From Monilinia fructicola (Eukaryota > Ascomycota > Leotiomycetes > Helotiales > Sclerotiniaceae), in assembly GCA_008692225.1 (NCBI GenBank), contig VICG01000003.1, forward strand, positions 923,501 through 987,500: a stretch of 64,000 nucleotides of DNA. Reading direction: 5' to 3'. The notes under the pieces are model-generated. The model made no database searches. It was not told the DNA's origin and saw only the letters and a list, made by a program, of their open reading frames with translations. The translations under genes and the position numbers were made by a program. This document shows positions 1 to 11,102 of the stretch, piece after piece (positions within the stretch are counted from its first letter, which is position 1; the number at the start of each line of letters is the position of its first letter).

Positions 1-1200
1 CGAAAGCCCTTCCTTGGACACCAGCCATTGAAACCTCTACTGCTACTGATCGAGCACCAGTACAAGGAGGATGGAGTCCTAAGCCTACAGCAGCTCCGAA
101 CAAAGCTCTTCAGGTGTTAGAGCTTCTCAAACGTCAAACAAATGGGGTAAATACTTGCGGATATTTTAATGGTGTGGAATGTTAGTAACTCAAAGCTCGA
201 TTGGATTGCGAACAATGAAGAGCTGACAGAAGAAGCGGAACCATACACTTGTGCTGGAGTTGGTTACTGCGCACACAATTCATACTCTGCAATCGGCTGT
301 TGTACAGGAGACATTGACTCCTGCGATATATTTACAGCTTGCGTAGACTACTCCTTATATTCAGCGGTCTGTTTTCTGGCGGGATCTTTAACAGGTTGTT
401 GTAACGATGCTTCGTATCCATATTGTGCGACTTATCTTTGGAAGAACCCGCAAAGAAGTATGATTCGTTGTGTAGACTCTCCAGCATTTTATCTCATGTC
501 TGACCACCCGGTCACCAATACTGGCTCTATGACTGTCACACCTATCGTTACAATATCTCAAAGTTTCGCTTCAGTAGCAAGCACTATTCAGGACGGAAAT
601 GATGCTCAGGATGTGACAAGTGCTTTGGGGAATGTGATAAGCTCAGCAGGTGCACGTAACTCAGCAACTTCTTCTCCATCAGCAACTACAGCAACTCATA
701 AGAAATCCGGCGTTCCACTAGGAGCAATAATCGGTGGAGTCATTGCTGGCGTGGCAGTAATCGCACTATTAATATTTGCCATAGTTTTCTTCATTAGACG
801 AAAGAAATCAAAGCAATCACCACCCCAGCATCCACCCAAGGCTTCAGCGATTCTTCCCAATAATCCATATCAAGGACCCTCGCCAAATTCCCCTTCGCCG
901 TTCAACGAGAACCGAACGAGCATCGCCAAACTAGTATCAAAAAATACAAAGGAATTGGCAAATACTGTATATATGCCTCCAGCCATATCGGAGTATTATC
1001 AGCCACCAAAGGATAATCCACCTGTCTCGCCAGTTACTGATACCCAGAGATATTCGGATCACCAAATTTATAGGGATCCAGACTATCAGTATTCTGAACT
1101 GGATGCAACAGCGTTAAATTCTTTGAGCGGGAATGGAGTTGAGTTAGACGGTGTGGCGGGGAAGCCGAGTCACGGAATAGAAATTGGTCCGTCAAAATAA
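1..1200 (+). CDS. Cys-rich cell-surface protein with one transmembrane segment (5' partial)
   Basis: The 5' end lies outside the window. An open frame from base 3 reads through a dibasic LLKRQ, a likely Kex2-type processing site, into a Cys-rich ectodomain. That frame hits a stop unless an intron at about 181-235 (donor GTTAGT, branch GCTGAC) is removed, which joins CGYFNGVE to SEPYTCAGVGYC. The ectodomain then has many cysteines, including a GCC and a GCCN motif. A Ser/Thr-rich stalk follows, then a hydrophobic helix (GAIIGGVIAGVAVIALL and following) with a basic RRKKSK stop-transfer, then a Pro/Ser/Tyr-rich cytoplasmic tail ending at TAA 1200. This architecture (Cys-rich head, mucin-like stalk, single TM) is common in ascomycete plasma-membrane or wall sensors. 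The exact function is not recognised. Confidence is good that this is a gene, lower for the exon join. Confidence 0.75.
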
Positions 1201-2005
1201 TGAGTCAAAGGAGATGAAGCAGTTACATTAAAATCATTATTCTGACTCCTATTCTCTCAATTAGCGGATTCAAACATCCCCTGGTATATAAGCGCCCGCC
1301 CGTTTATTTAACTTGCCCTGGAGAATTCAAAATGTTAGAGCAGGGACCATCTATGGATCATATGATTCTGTACGGAGCCTTACAGTATTAGTAATAAGTA
1401 GAACTAGCTACCTAGGTACTAGTTCAACAGGTTCTGACCTTATCAACCTTATTAACCTTGGACATTAACGTTATAATAAGCTTCATCCGAACTAATGAAT
1501 ATCATTCATAGTACCCAACTACACACAAAAACATACACACACACATTGTCATTATCATTATCATTATCATTATGAACAAAAAATACTCAAAACTGGACCA
1601 CCAGTGGACTTGAAACTTGTAAGGTTCTTACCGAGGCAATGGAATTGAAATGCTCTGTTGTCGACTTGACATCAGATATTATTGCCCTAAAAAAAGCTTT
1701 ACTGCGGGGTTCAAGATATACGCTCCACTATCGTGTAATTTATGATGCTATATTGCATTCTCGGTAACCTTGCTCTGTTCCTCTTCATAACATAGGTTTG
1801 TGTCTAGAGAATACAGTTCATCTTCCCTCACTTGTTGGAGATCAGCATATTTGTTTTCCAGGAATCTATCTCGCTGGAAGATACGTTGAACTGCCTAGGT
1901 CTTCTTTCCTTTATCAGCCCAAAGTTCTGATAGCTTATCACTCACCTGCGTTGTTATTTCCTATCAATTAACTCGCCCAACATTGAACGCTTACATCTTT
2001 TTGAA
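1201..2005. other. Intergenic region, no gene seen
   Basis: There is no convincing coding frame here. It holds a short ATTATC repeat near 1548-1573 and the presumed promoter and 5' leader of the oxidoreductase downstream. Confidence 0.5.
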
Positions 2006-3217
2006 ATGGGTGAACTACTACGGGTTGGAATAATAGGCCTTGGGGAGATTGCACAGGTACCCTCGTCCAAGGATATGCGCGGTCGATGCGACTAACCTTC
2101 ATCTTGAATACAGGTCTCACATATTTCAGTCCTGAACAACCTCTCCGACTACTTCACTATCACATATCTCTGCGACCCTTCTCTCGCTGCCCTTGAACAT
2201 TGTTCCCGAAAAATCGCTGGAAATACCCCCAAAACAACCACCGATGCAGCAGACCTCTGCTCGTCTCCAGATGTTGATGTGGTTTTGATAAGCAGCGCAC
2301 ATGGCTTTCATCCTTCCCAGGCCATATTGGCATTACATAATGACAAATATACATTAGTCGAAAAGCCGTTGGCTTTATGTTATCGAGACATAGAGCAGCT
2401 TGAAGAAGCGGAAAACGGGTCGGCTGGCAAGATCTTTGTTGGTTACCAGAGACGATATGCTCAGGCATTTGTTGATGCCGTAGAGGAAGTAGGCGGCCTT
2501 GGAAAGATCCAATATGCACGTGTTAGAGATATTATCGGACCCAACAGTGCCTTTGTAGGTCAATCGGCGACATTTCCTAAGAAGTTCTCAGATTTCAAGC
2601 AGGAAGATTCGGAAGCTATGGCAGCGGTTCTAGACGAACAGATTACGCATGCACTTGGGACAGAGTATGGGGTGGATGTAACCCCATCAGCTAAGGAATT
2701 CCTAGGATTTTTTGGAATGTATTATCTCTATACAACTTCCGCTTGAGTTAAGACGTCTGCTAATTCATGTAGTCTCGCTACCCATGATCTGAGTGCAATG
2801 AGAGAAATACTTGGGGGCATGCCTCAGAAAGTTTTAGGGTCGTCTCTCGGCCTACCATTCTGGACAGTTCTTTTCCAATTCGACGGCTTTGCGGTGACCT
2901 ATGAGTCGGGTGTCAATAACGTCCCAATCTTCGACGCTCACATAGAAGTTTATTCGGAAGATAAAATCGTTCGGGTCAATTATGATACTCCATATGTCAA
3001 AGGCCTCCCTGTCACCATGACTATTAGGGAAAGAGTTGGTGAATCGGGATACCAGGAAAGAACTGTGCGAAAAACATATGAGGATCCATATACTTTGGAG
3101 TTCTTGGATTTTCACGATTGTGTTGTTAATGGGAGGACTCCCAAAACAAGTGTCAAAGATGCGAGAAAAGATCTGGATCTTTTCAAAATGATCTTACAAT
3201 CGGGAAAATTCTCATGA
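2006..3217 (+). CDS. Gfo/Idh/MocA-family NAD(P)-dependent oxidoreductase
   Basis: Three exons (2006-2056, 2114-2718, 2773-3217) give about 366 residues. The N-terminus has the Rossmann dinucleotide motif GIIGLGEIAQ. It is followed by DVVLISSAHGFHP and the family signature VEKPLAL, where the Lys is the conserved EKP lysine of Gfo/Idh/MocA enzymes. The C-terminal half (HDLSAMREILGG, HIEVYSEDKIVRV, GLPVTMTIRE) is the alpha/beta substrate domain. Intron 1 is bounded by CAG|GTACCC...TACAG. Intron 2 uses GTATTA...TGCTAAT...TGTAG and puts HDLSAMRE back in frame. These enzymes act on sugars, inositol or related polyols; the substrate cannot be told from sequence. It is probably cytosolic, with no signal peptide visible. 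The family call is secure; the second intron is inferred from frame and branch site. Confidence 0.85.
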
Positions 3218-4754
3218 TTCAAGGTTGGATATGTAGATCACTGTAATATAACAGTTTGTTAAATAAACGAGGCCATACAAGCTCATCGTTTCTTAGTTCT
3301 GAGTCGCGAGAATGCTCGTGGATGTCCTAAGATTCTTCCTTGATGCAGCCCATGAAAAGTGCCCTGTACCAAGTTCACCAGCTCATTCCGGTCGATCTTT
3401 CAATGCCGCTGCTAGTAGGATCCTCTCATTCCGGTAAACCTAAATGTATTTTGTCCACATCTGTAATATATTAATTATCCAAACTACCTCCTGTAGTACC
3501 TAATGGATACTATTATTCGCTTAGCCAGTATCCCCTAAAATGCTGAAAAGCAACGCCAGAGTGGTCCGTGCAATACACCTTAAAAGATAAAATCCGATTG
3601 TCAAATTACAAATTATACGAACGATAGCAATTTCATTGGCCAATAAGTCCTTTATTAAGCGATGACATCGCTTTTCATCATTTCAGAGGATAATTACTTC
3701 TCCGACGATTCGTTCCCGTCTCAGCCCCTTATCCGTTACCAACGTTCCCGTCTTCTCTGAAACGCGACTTTAAAATTCACACACCCGCCTTCTAGACTAT
3801 GCATGATAAGAAATTTGAGTCTCGCTATTGGATCTCCATTAGGTAAAGGTTCATGACGAAATTAAATCTGGAACGAGGCAATTGTTCCCGCTTTGCAACT
3901 GAGGGAGCTTGCGCGGATATTCTCCAGCGTCCTATGTTGTCATGACTCGTGGGACTTTAGGTCACAAGTGTCTTCTTTGATTCGTCGTCGTACGGTAGAT
4001 TGGGCATTCATGGACATGGATGGGCTTGGAACCCTAATTCATAGCATACAGATACTTCCAGGTACATAACGGCAGCTATCAAGCTAGCTTTCAATGGGAG
4101 ACTATTGGTAGAATGGAAAGGATTCTGTTGATTGGCTAATAAGTGTTTGCGTTTTCTGTATTTTCAAGGTCTATTCCATGTGATTTATCACATGAGAAAA
4201 GCAAGCAGTTCAGATTATACCTAGTATATATCCCGCAAGGAGGGAGCGTCCTTATTTAGGTATGTTACCGTATCCATGGAAGAACATCTTCTTCCGTATT
4301 GATTTGGGGAATTCGGAAAAGGCTTATCGAAGTTAGGTTTCCCCCATGATCGTCTTCGTTGGAAGATCCCGTGTTCACCCCTGGAAGCTTTTTCTCGTTC
4401 CATAAGTAGATCATATCCACTAGAAAATGGGCAGATCCAACGTCTAGACTGAGTTAAAGTAGTGGTTGACTGGGTGCAAATTTATGATAGACCGATAGAG
4501 TTCATTTCATCTTTGCTGCATCATGGATTCATGGCCAACTGTTATCTTCTACTCAAGGGGAAGGGTTTCGCCGCACTGAATGGGTTCCAGCATCTACCTT
4601 GTATAAGGAACTTTCTCAGAGTCAGCATATGTTCGTTGAATTGAAAAAGCTGACTTGAAGACATTTGGGGATTGAATATAGTTTATCTTCCCATGCTTTG
4701 TGTCAATGTTGATATTTTACCTATGCTCGTCGCGCACAAGACAACTTGCTTCTA
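3218..4754. other. Intergenic region, no gene seen
   Basis: About 1.5 kb without a supportable frame; the few short ORFs (about 60 codons) have no recognisable content. It includes the presumed promoter of the PTH11-like gene. Confidence 0.45.
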
Positions 4755-6458
4755 ATGTCTTCAGTAAGTAGAACTTCTCCTCTGTAGCCTATGCATGATG
4801 GCAAGTGCTTCCTTCTATATCGATATCATCCCTCGACTATATATGTGTATGTGTGAATTTCATCAAAGTCTTCAATGTACCTTGAGTGATCGTCGTACCT
4901 GTCGACCTGCATTGTAGACCTACATGAAGAAGCGCATTCTATGGCCTTGCTATGGTACTAGACTAATGCAACGATCAGATCGATGAACATTTACAAGAAT
5001 CACGAGTACATTTGGTGCTCCTAGGAACGATAATTCCCACCGCGCTGGGCACGCTATTCGTAGCAGGACGTTTATATACCCGGGGATTCATCACGAGAAA
5101 CTGGGGATGGGACGACGCGTGGATTTTCGTAGCATGGGTATGTATATCACACATCCCACTTCGTCTCCTTGATTAGGAAACCTCAACTGACACTCATACA
5201 GATCCTCACCATCTGCGTGGCCATTGCCAACGGCCTCTTTTGTAACTACGGCGGAGGCCGCCACATCGAACTCCAAAGCCCAGACGACCTCAAACCCTTC
5301 CTCATCCTCGCATTCGCTTCCCGAATCCTCTATCAAGTCAGTCTCATGACGGTGCGCGTGGCCATCTGTCTCGTCTATCTACGCATTTTTCAAGACAGGA
5401 CGAGTCAATTCATAGTATACGCTTTGATGCTCTTCCAGCTAATTTCGACCATTCCACTTACGTTGATTGTGGTCTTGCAATGCGATCCAATTGCCGCACA
5501 GTGGGATTTCAGCATTCCGGTAAACTATTGCTTGGATCCTTTGCCGGGCATTATCGCTTTCACCGCTTGTAGTGTTTTCAGTGATGCGGCGCTGATTGTA
5601 TTTGCTGTGCCCAGAGTATGTACGTATCATTTATTCCCCAGAAGAAGGATTCACTTGATGATGATACAATAGTGCCTCTGAGGATTTCCAAGCGCCAGAA
5701 GGCTACATTGGTCGCTATAGTCAGTTTTGGTGTCCTTGTCATTGTTGCTGCATTAGTCCGGTTTGTAAGGTCAAAACCTATCTTCACGGAGCGAGACCAT
5801 ACATGTACGTCCAGAAATTCCCCCCCCCCAGTATTTTCACTACATCCGCGCGTTTCGATATTGTCTACTGATCTCTAAGCGACAGGGGATCTATGGGAAA
5901 TAACAACCTGGTCCTCAGTCGAACTCAACACCGCGCTTTTCTGCATCAGTGCCCCGTCTCTACGACCACTTTTGCGCAAAATAGTACCGGACATGACGTG
6001 GTTGAAGACAACGGCGAGTATATCAAAGAGTCAGGGGGACTGCGCCGGGGAGCGGGAAAGTGATTCGAGGTAGCATGGCTACGAGTAACAGTGGCAAAAT
6101 AGGAAAAGGGAGAGAAGATTATTCCGGAATAGAAGCGAGAAATGAAAATGATTTTCGAATGACAAGTCGATTTACAGTCGGAGGATACCTCGATAGTCCT
6201 CGTCTGGGAATGGGTAAGACCGAAAGGACTGTGAGGAGAGGAAGAGATGAATGGGAAATGGGTGTGTTAGGATCGAGGAACGGGCTGTCTAGAATGACGG
6301 GGGATGAGGAGGAGATGATAGATTTAGTTGAGACGAATAAGAGAGAGGAGGGCGATCTAGAAGAGAGGGAGCAGAGGGAAAGTGAAAGGATTAGAGAGAG
6401 AGTGAGAATCTTGACCAGTCCGGGAGGGAGGGCGGAGATTCCTGCAAGTAGGTTTTAA
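4755..6458 (+). CDS. PTH11-like / fungal rhodopsin-type integral membrane protein (frame broken once)
   Basis: The proposed exons are 4755-4763, 4979-5137, 5202-5619, 5673-5804 and 5886-6458. The first is a three-codon exon (Met-Ser-Ser) followed by GTAAGT, and it joins cleanly to IDEHLQES. The protein shows the family pattern: TM1 ending in GRLYTRGF, the W-G-W-D-D-A-W signature after it, a loop with a conserved Cys (LFCNYGGG), several further hydrophobic helices, the late CDP and YCLDP cysteines, and the SAPSLRPLLRKIVP segment after the last helix. A long, charged cytoplasmic tail (GDEEEMIDLVE, many Glu/Arg) ends at 6458. The tail is one frame off. Removing one G from the G5 run at 6034-6038 makes it continuous; otherwise the protein stops at about 6073. 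Proteins of this family in plant-pathogenic fungi sense surfaces or ligands; a specific role is unknown. Confidence 0.75.
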
Positions 6459-7184
6459 AGGGGAATGAACATCAAAGAGATGGTGCTACTCTGAAAGGAT
6501 CATTGAATTGGACGAAGGAATACCAGGGATTCCGATAAAAAAGGCGTTCTATTGTACCACCACGGTTCGGAAAAGATAAGGAAAAGGAAAGAGCTATATA
6601 GCAGTAGACGAGATGAAATATGTCTAAAGAGATAAATATTGAATGTAATTGCATGTATTAAATTGATCACAACTCAAATGAGCTGGCTCGAAGTCTACTG
6701 TTAAGGTGATATTCCCGCATTGCAAGTATTCTATTGATCGAGCGCATGTTCTTAATTCCAAACTCTTAAGATCATATAAATCAGATAATTAAAGCCCAAA
6801 ACTTAACATTTTCATATATCATCACCCGTGCCACTTGCATCGTAAATCTTAACGTTGAGGGTTTAAATAAATTATATGGGATACGAAGAATACAATAACC
6901 ATTTAAAATTTACGAATTCGTTCAAAAGCTGTATCAAGTACTTCCAGGTTCTTGAAAATGTGCTGATGTGTTAATAGAGGATAGTCGTAAAATTTCTCCT
7001 GGGAAACACACAATCTTCGTAAATATTCCAACGGGCGATACTTCAGATATCTATCCCGGATAAATGTTTTTACTGCCTGAACGCCGCCGCTTAATGCATA
7101 CATTATTTACCTAGGCACCCTTTCCTCCCCTTCCGTTTTCGTTTTCGTTCGTTTCTTTGAATGAAGTAAAGTCGACACGAAAGA
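6459..7184. other. Intergenic region between convergent genes
   Basis: AT-rich 3'-flanking DNA between the PTH11-like gene and SRP54. The 66-codon ORF on the minus strand at 6903-7103 has no recognisable content. Confidence 0.45.
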
Positions 7185-8928
7185 TTACCTTCTACCTCTA
7201 CCAGCTGGAGGAGCACCTCCCATACCAGGCATTCCAGGCATACCGCCGCCACCTCCCATCATTTTCTGAATGAAAGTTAGCAGGAATTCAACGTCGGGAA
7301 CACTTCAATCGAGCATACCATCAGGCTAGACATGTCAGGCATACCACCGGGCATGCCACCAGCACCACCGCCCCCAAGCATTTTCTATCGCAAATATTAG
7401 CAATGAGTCAACATCAAAAATCCCAACGGGACATACCATCATGCTACCAAGATCTGGCATTCCGCCCCCTGCCCCACCTCCCATCGAGGCCAGTCTCTTT
7501 TGCATAGCGGCCAATTGCTGTTGTTTGTTTCCACCTCCCATTGCTCCTTGTGCTTTCTGCATGTTTTTCATATTTCCACCCATCTTCTTTGCCATACCTG
7601 CCATCATCTTATGTTGAGTTAATAGGTCCTCGATTTCTCTTACACTTGTACCACTTCCGCAAGCTATCCTCGTCATTCTGGTGGGTTGATCGATGAATAT
7701 CTTTCCATCAGAATCAAGCTCTTTTGCTGTCATAGAATCACAAATGTATATCATACGTTTCAGCTTCATGGCACCATCTTCGTCGTCCATTCCCTGCATC
7801 ATGGATCCCATCCCCGGAATCATACCGGCCATTTTTGAAAGAGGCCCCATCTTCATGATGTTGGATAATTGATCGCGGAGATCACGAACCGTAAAAATTC
7901 CTTCCACAATGTGCTTCATGGTATCCTTCTGATCTAATTTAAGAGATTGAACATGCTCCATAAGTCCTTGCATATCTCCCATTCCGAGCAGTTTGGAAAC
8001 GAATTGCGTGGGGGCGAATTTTTCCAAATCAAGCATGTGTTCTCCAGTTCCAATGAATACGATAGGTGTATGTGTTGCTGCAACTGCAGAAATCGCTCCA
8101 CCTCCACTTGCGTGTCCATCGGTTTTAGTAATGATAATAGCTCCAAAGTCGGCAGTCTCCTTGAACGCTTTACTTTGCGCCTCGGCCTGCTGTCCTATGC
8201 TGGCATCCAATACCATCACTGTTTGGTCGGGCTTCACAGCGGTTTGGATATCCACCATTTCCTGAAATAATGCATCCTCCTGTCGATGTCTTCCACTGGT
8301 ATCCACAATGATGATCTCAAACTTCTCTTTCTTGAACTTATCCACACCCTCCTTTGCCACTACCGCGGGATCCGTCTGTGTGAGAGAACCATAGTATGGA
8401 ATTTTAGCCTTCGTGGCATTTTGCTTTAATTGATCGAAAGCGCCTGCACGGAAGGTATCCGCGCATACTAAGCAAGCCTTGAAGCCTCTCGATTGATACC
8501 ACCTTGCCAGTTTCGTACATGTCGTAGTCTTTCCAGCTCCCTGCAATCCAACAAACATGATAACATTCGCTTTGCCTTTCTTTGGCTTGAATGGTTCAGC
8601 ATGAGGATCCACAAGTTTAACTAGTTCGTCGTATACAGCTTTTTGGATGAGTCGTTTTTTATTAACAGCCGGAGCAAGTTCCTTGAAGTTCACTGATGCT
8701 TTGATGGATTTTCGTAGATTTCCTACTAATCGCACATTTACGTCTGCTTCGAGCAATGCGGAACATATCTCCTTGATCATTCCATCGAATGCCTAATTGT
8801 TATTAGCATAAATCATTTGATAGATCTTGACAATTGTCCTTGACACTGACCTTTTCATCTAAATTGCTAGATCTTGTCAAGTCTGTTACTGCGGCATTTA
8901 TGCGCCGACCTAAATCTTGAAGAACCAT
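7185..8928 (-). CDS. SRP54: Signal recognition particle 54 kDa subunit (SRP54)
   Basis: Four exons (8851-8928, 7437-8792, 7319-7384, 7185-7265) give 526 residues, the usual length. Exon 1 encodes [14 protein letters not shown], the standard SRP54 start, and exon 2 continues [20 protein letters not shown]. The G domain shows GLQGAGKTT (P-loop, near residue 110), DTSGRH and [12 protein letters not shown]. The C-terminal M domain is methionine-rich, with a long Gly/Met-rich tail ([11 protein letters not shown] and repeats) ending GRGRR. The last two small exons encode this tail and have standard GTATG donors. SRP54 binds signal sequences emerging from the ribosome and, with the SRP receptor GTPase, targets them to the ER. 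It is divergently transcribed from RRP15 with about 290 bases between the two start codons. Confidence 0.97.
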
Positions 8929-9219
8929 ATTGCCTGTGATCTATGCGACAGTTCTGTTGGCAAAGATTGAATTATCTCTGATGTCCCAGATTTGGATGAG
9001 ATAATGTATATACTACCGGTAGCTATTAATGTGGCTCGAGGTGTGGGACAAGAATTATGGCGGGGAATTTTAGTGCAGTTTGACCTAGTGCACCGAAGAG
9101 TTTCTCCGAGCTCCGAAGGGAAACCCAAAAATTTCCTGGCCTGCGATAAGATTTAATTTTTGTATCAGCAATCGTCCATAACACATCAACTTTCCGTTCA
9201 ACCACAACAATGGCAGGAA
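8929..9219. promoter_or_regulatory. Divergent promoter region between SRP54 and RRP15
   Basis: The start codons of two divergently transcribed housekeeping genes lie about 290 bases apart, so this short stretch must hold both promoters. No individual element is assigned. Confidence 0.5.
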
Positions 9220-10089
9220 ATGTTTCAAAGAAAGCGTAAGGTGGAGGATGGGATGAAAGGAAAAACGGGGAGACCTATCAAGAAATTCAAGAAACAAACA
9301 TACTACGAATCCTCATCTGATGAAGAAGACTCCGCTCCAGCCCAAGATTTTCAAGCGGTCAATTTACAAGATTCGGATGAAGAGGATAATGATGCCAATG
9401 ACGCCATCACAGGCAGTTTGTCAGATGAAGACGACGAGCCAGATCTTAATGGTGCAGATAACGAGTTGGAAGAAGAAGTTACCGATGCCTCGAATTCCGA
9501 TTCAGAAAACTCAGACGAAGATGACTCGGACACAAATTCAAATCCCAATTTAATAAAGGCACGAAAGCGAAATGATCCAGAGGCATTTGCCACGTCGATG
9601 TCTAAGATTTTGGGTTCGAAGTTATCTGCAAGTAAAAGAAACGATCCGGTTTTGTCGAGGAGTCAGACTGCGATAGAGGCCAGTAAGGAAATGACCGATT
9701 TGGCCTTGGAAAAGAAGGCAAAGCATAAGATGAGGGAGGAGAAAAAGGCTGCGATGGAGAAGGGAAGAGTCAAGGATGTCTTAGGTGCTAGTACAGCATT
9801 TGACGCGAAGAATGGCCATGGTACAGGAGAGAATGTACCGAGTGTGCAGGAGACGATGGAGTTGGAAAAGCGATTGAGGAAAACTGCTCAGAGGGGTGTT
9901 GTCAAGCTCTTCAATGCTGTCAGAGCGGCACAGATTAAAGGCGAGGAGGCAGCCAAAGAAGCAAGACAAAAGGGCGTGGTGGGACAGGGAAGGAGAGAGG
10001 AGAAGATCAATGAGATGAGCAAGAAGGGATTTTTGGACTTGATTGCAGGCGGAGGTGGACTGAGGAAAGGAGAGATCGAGGAGGCTTGA
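9220..10089 (+). CDS. RRP15: rRNA-processing protein RRP15
   Basis: A single exon of 290 codons from ATG 9220. The N-terminal third is acidic and Ser-rich (SSSDEEDSAP, SDEDDEPD, SDEDDSDTN). The C-terminal half carries the RRP15 domain: DPVLSRSQTAIEA, EKKAKHKMREEKKA, ELEKRLRKTAQRGVVKLFNAVRAAQ and KGFLDLIAGG. RRP15 is a nucleolar component of pre-60S particles needed for 27S/25S rRNA maturation. The start is uncertain. An ATG ten bases upstream (9210) reads MAGNVSKK and then stops. Loss of one A in the AAAGAAAG stretch would join that start to RKVEDGM, which looks more natural. Confidence 0.88.
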   Translation: MFQRKRKVEDGMKGKTGRPIKKFKKQTYYESSSDEEDSAPAQDFQAVNLQDSDEEDNDANDAITGSLSDEDDEPDLNGADNELEEEVTDASNSDSENSDEDDSDTNSNPNLIKARKRNDPEAFATSMSKILGSKLSASKRNDPVLSRSQTAIEASKEMTDLALEKKAKHKMREEKKAAMEKGRVKDVLGASTAFDAKNGHGTGENVPSVQETMELEKRLRKTAQRGVVKLFNAVRAAQIKGEEAAKEARQKGVVGQGRREEKINEMSKKGFLDLIAGGGGLRKGEIEEA

Positions 10090-10353
10090 AAAGTATCGAA
10101 AGTATTCTAATTATTTTCTGCATGGTATGGCGTTAGAGGTGGGATTTTACCCCTCATGAGGGGTTTGTTAAAGCAAAGTATCCACCAACTCCGTGTCCAT
10201 CGTTGGTACGGAACTTATTTACAGACGACAGATACCCTTTTTAATATGTCCTTTACATGACCCAACTGCAATGCTTCCCAACACCACCATTCAGGGATAA
10301 TGTTGCAAGCCATTCGTGATCGTACAAGTGCCAAGTTATGCGCCTCGTTCGCA
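10090..10353. other. Short convergent intergenic region
   Basis: The 3' ends of RRP15 and the ferredoxin gene face each other here. No gene is seen. Confidence 0.4.
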
Positions 10354-11102
10354 TCAACTCTTCTTGCTGAAATCACTAGCTTGAAGATTTCGTGTCATGG
10401 AAGGAAGCCGTACGCGCAATCCATCTAACTCTTTTGACATGACAATCTGACAACCCAATCTTGATGTTTCCCTTAAGCCAAACGCCAAGTCCAACATGTC
10501 ATTCTCATCATCATCTGGCTCGGCCATTTTGTCGTAGAATTCTTCATCTTCAACTATAACGTGGCATGTTGAACATGAACAAGAACCCCCACATGCTCCT
10601 AGAACAATTGTCAGTGGGTGATCGAAGGACCATAATCCGGTATGCTGACCTTCCATCTCCAAGTCATTGGCCTGTGCTATGTCCAAAAGATTGTCGCCTG
10701 CTGATACTTCAAAAGTGTGTTCATCCCCCTCTTTATCAAAAAATGTAACGTGCAGCCTGCGATTCCATCAGTATGGCCGACTGTTCAAATATTGATAGGT
10801 GAACGACATACCCCTCCCCAGGCTTTGGTGGTGTTACATGGCCATGCAAAGTTTTCGAGGTGGCAGAGAACTCCCGACGAGCAGCGGTCGATCGCCTATT
10901 TTGTCTGATTTCGCACATCTGCTTCGTGCTGGGTCGCGATCCTGGCATGGAAAACGGACATAATAGAGCTGGTGCTGCGGGGGGTTTGCAAGCAAAATCG
11001 AATTGGACTATCTGCCACTGTCGCAAACTCTCTTCGTAAAGATTGAGCAGTGGTCCTGCGAAACCCTACCAGGGCTCGACTTGTCCTTCGTACTGCGGAC
11101 AT
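10354..11102 (-). CDS. YAH1: Mitochondrial [2Fe-2S] ferredoxin, adrenodoxin type (frame broken once)
   Basis: Exons 10812-11102, 10650-10756 and 10354-10598. The N-terminus is Arg/Ser-rich without acidic residues (MSAVRRTSRALVGFRR), typical of a mitochondrial presequence. The ferredoxin fold follows: LHVTFFDKEGDEHTFEVSAGDNLLDIAQAND, EMEG|ACGGSCSCSTCHV with the C-x5-C-x2-C cluster ligands, and the fourth Cys in SRLGCQI. The intron that splits EMEG from ACGG (10599-10649) stays open in frame and can be mistaken for coding. In exon 1 the presequence frame and the following PAAPAL frame differ by one base. Removing one base from the G6 run at 10979-10984 (C6 on the coding strand) restores a 213-residue protein. 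Yah1-type ferredoxins pass electrons for Fe-S cluster assembly and haem A synthesis in the matrix and are essential in yeast. Confidence 0.88.

Noticed and set aside
7335..7436. SRP54 ending at the stop at 7335
   Set aside because: That tail is read-through of an intron. Splicing gives the normal Met/Gly-rich end GRGRR.
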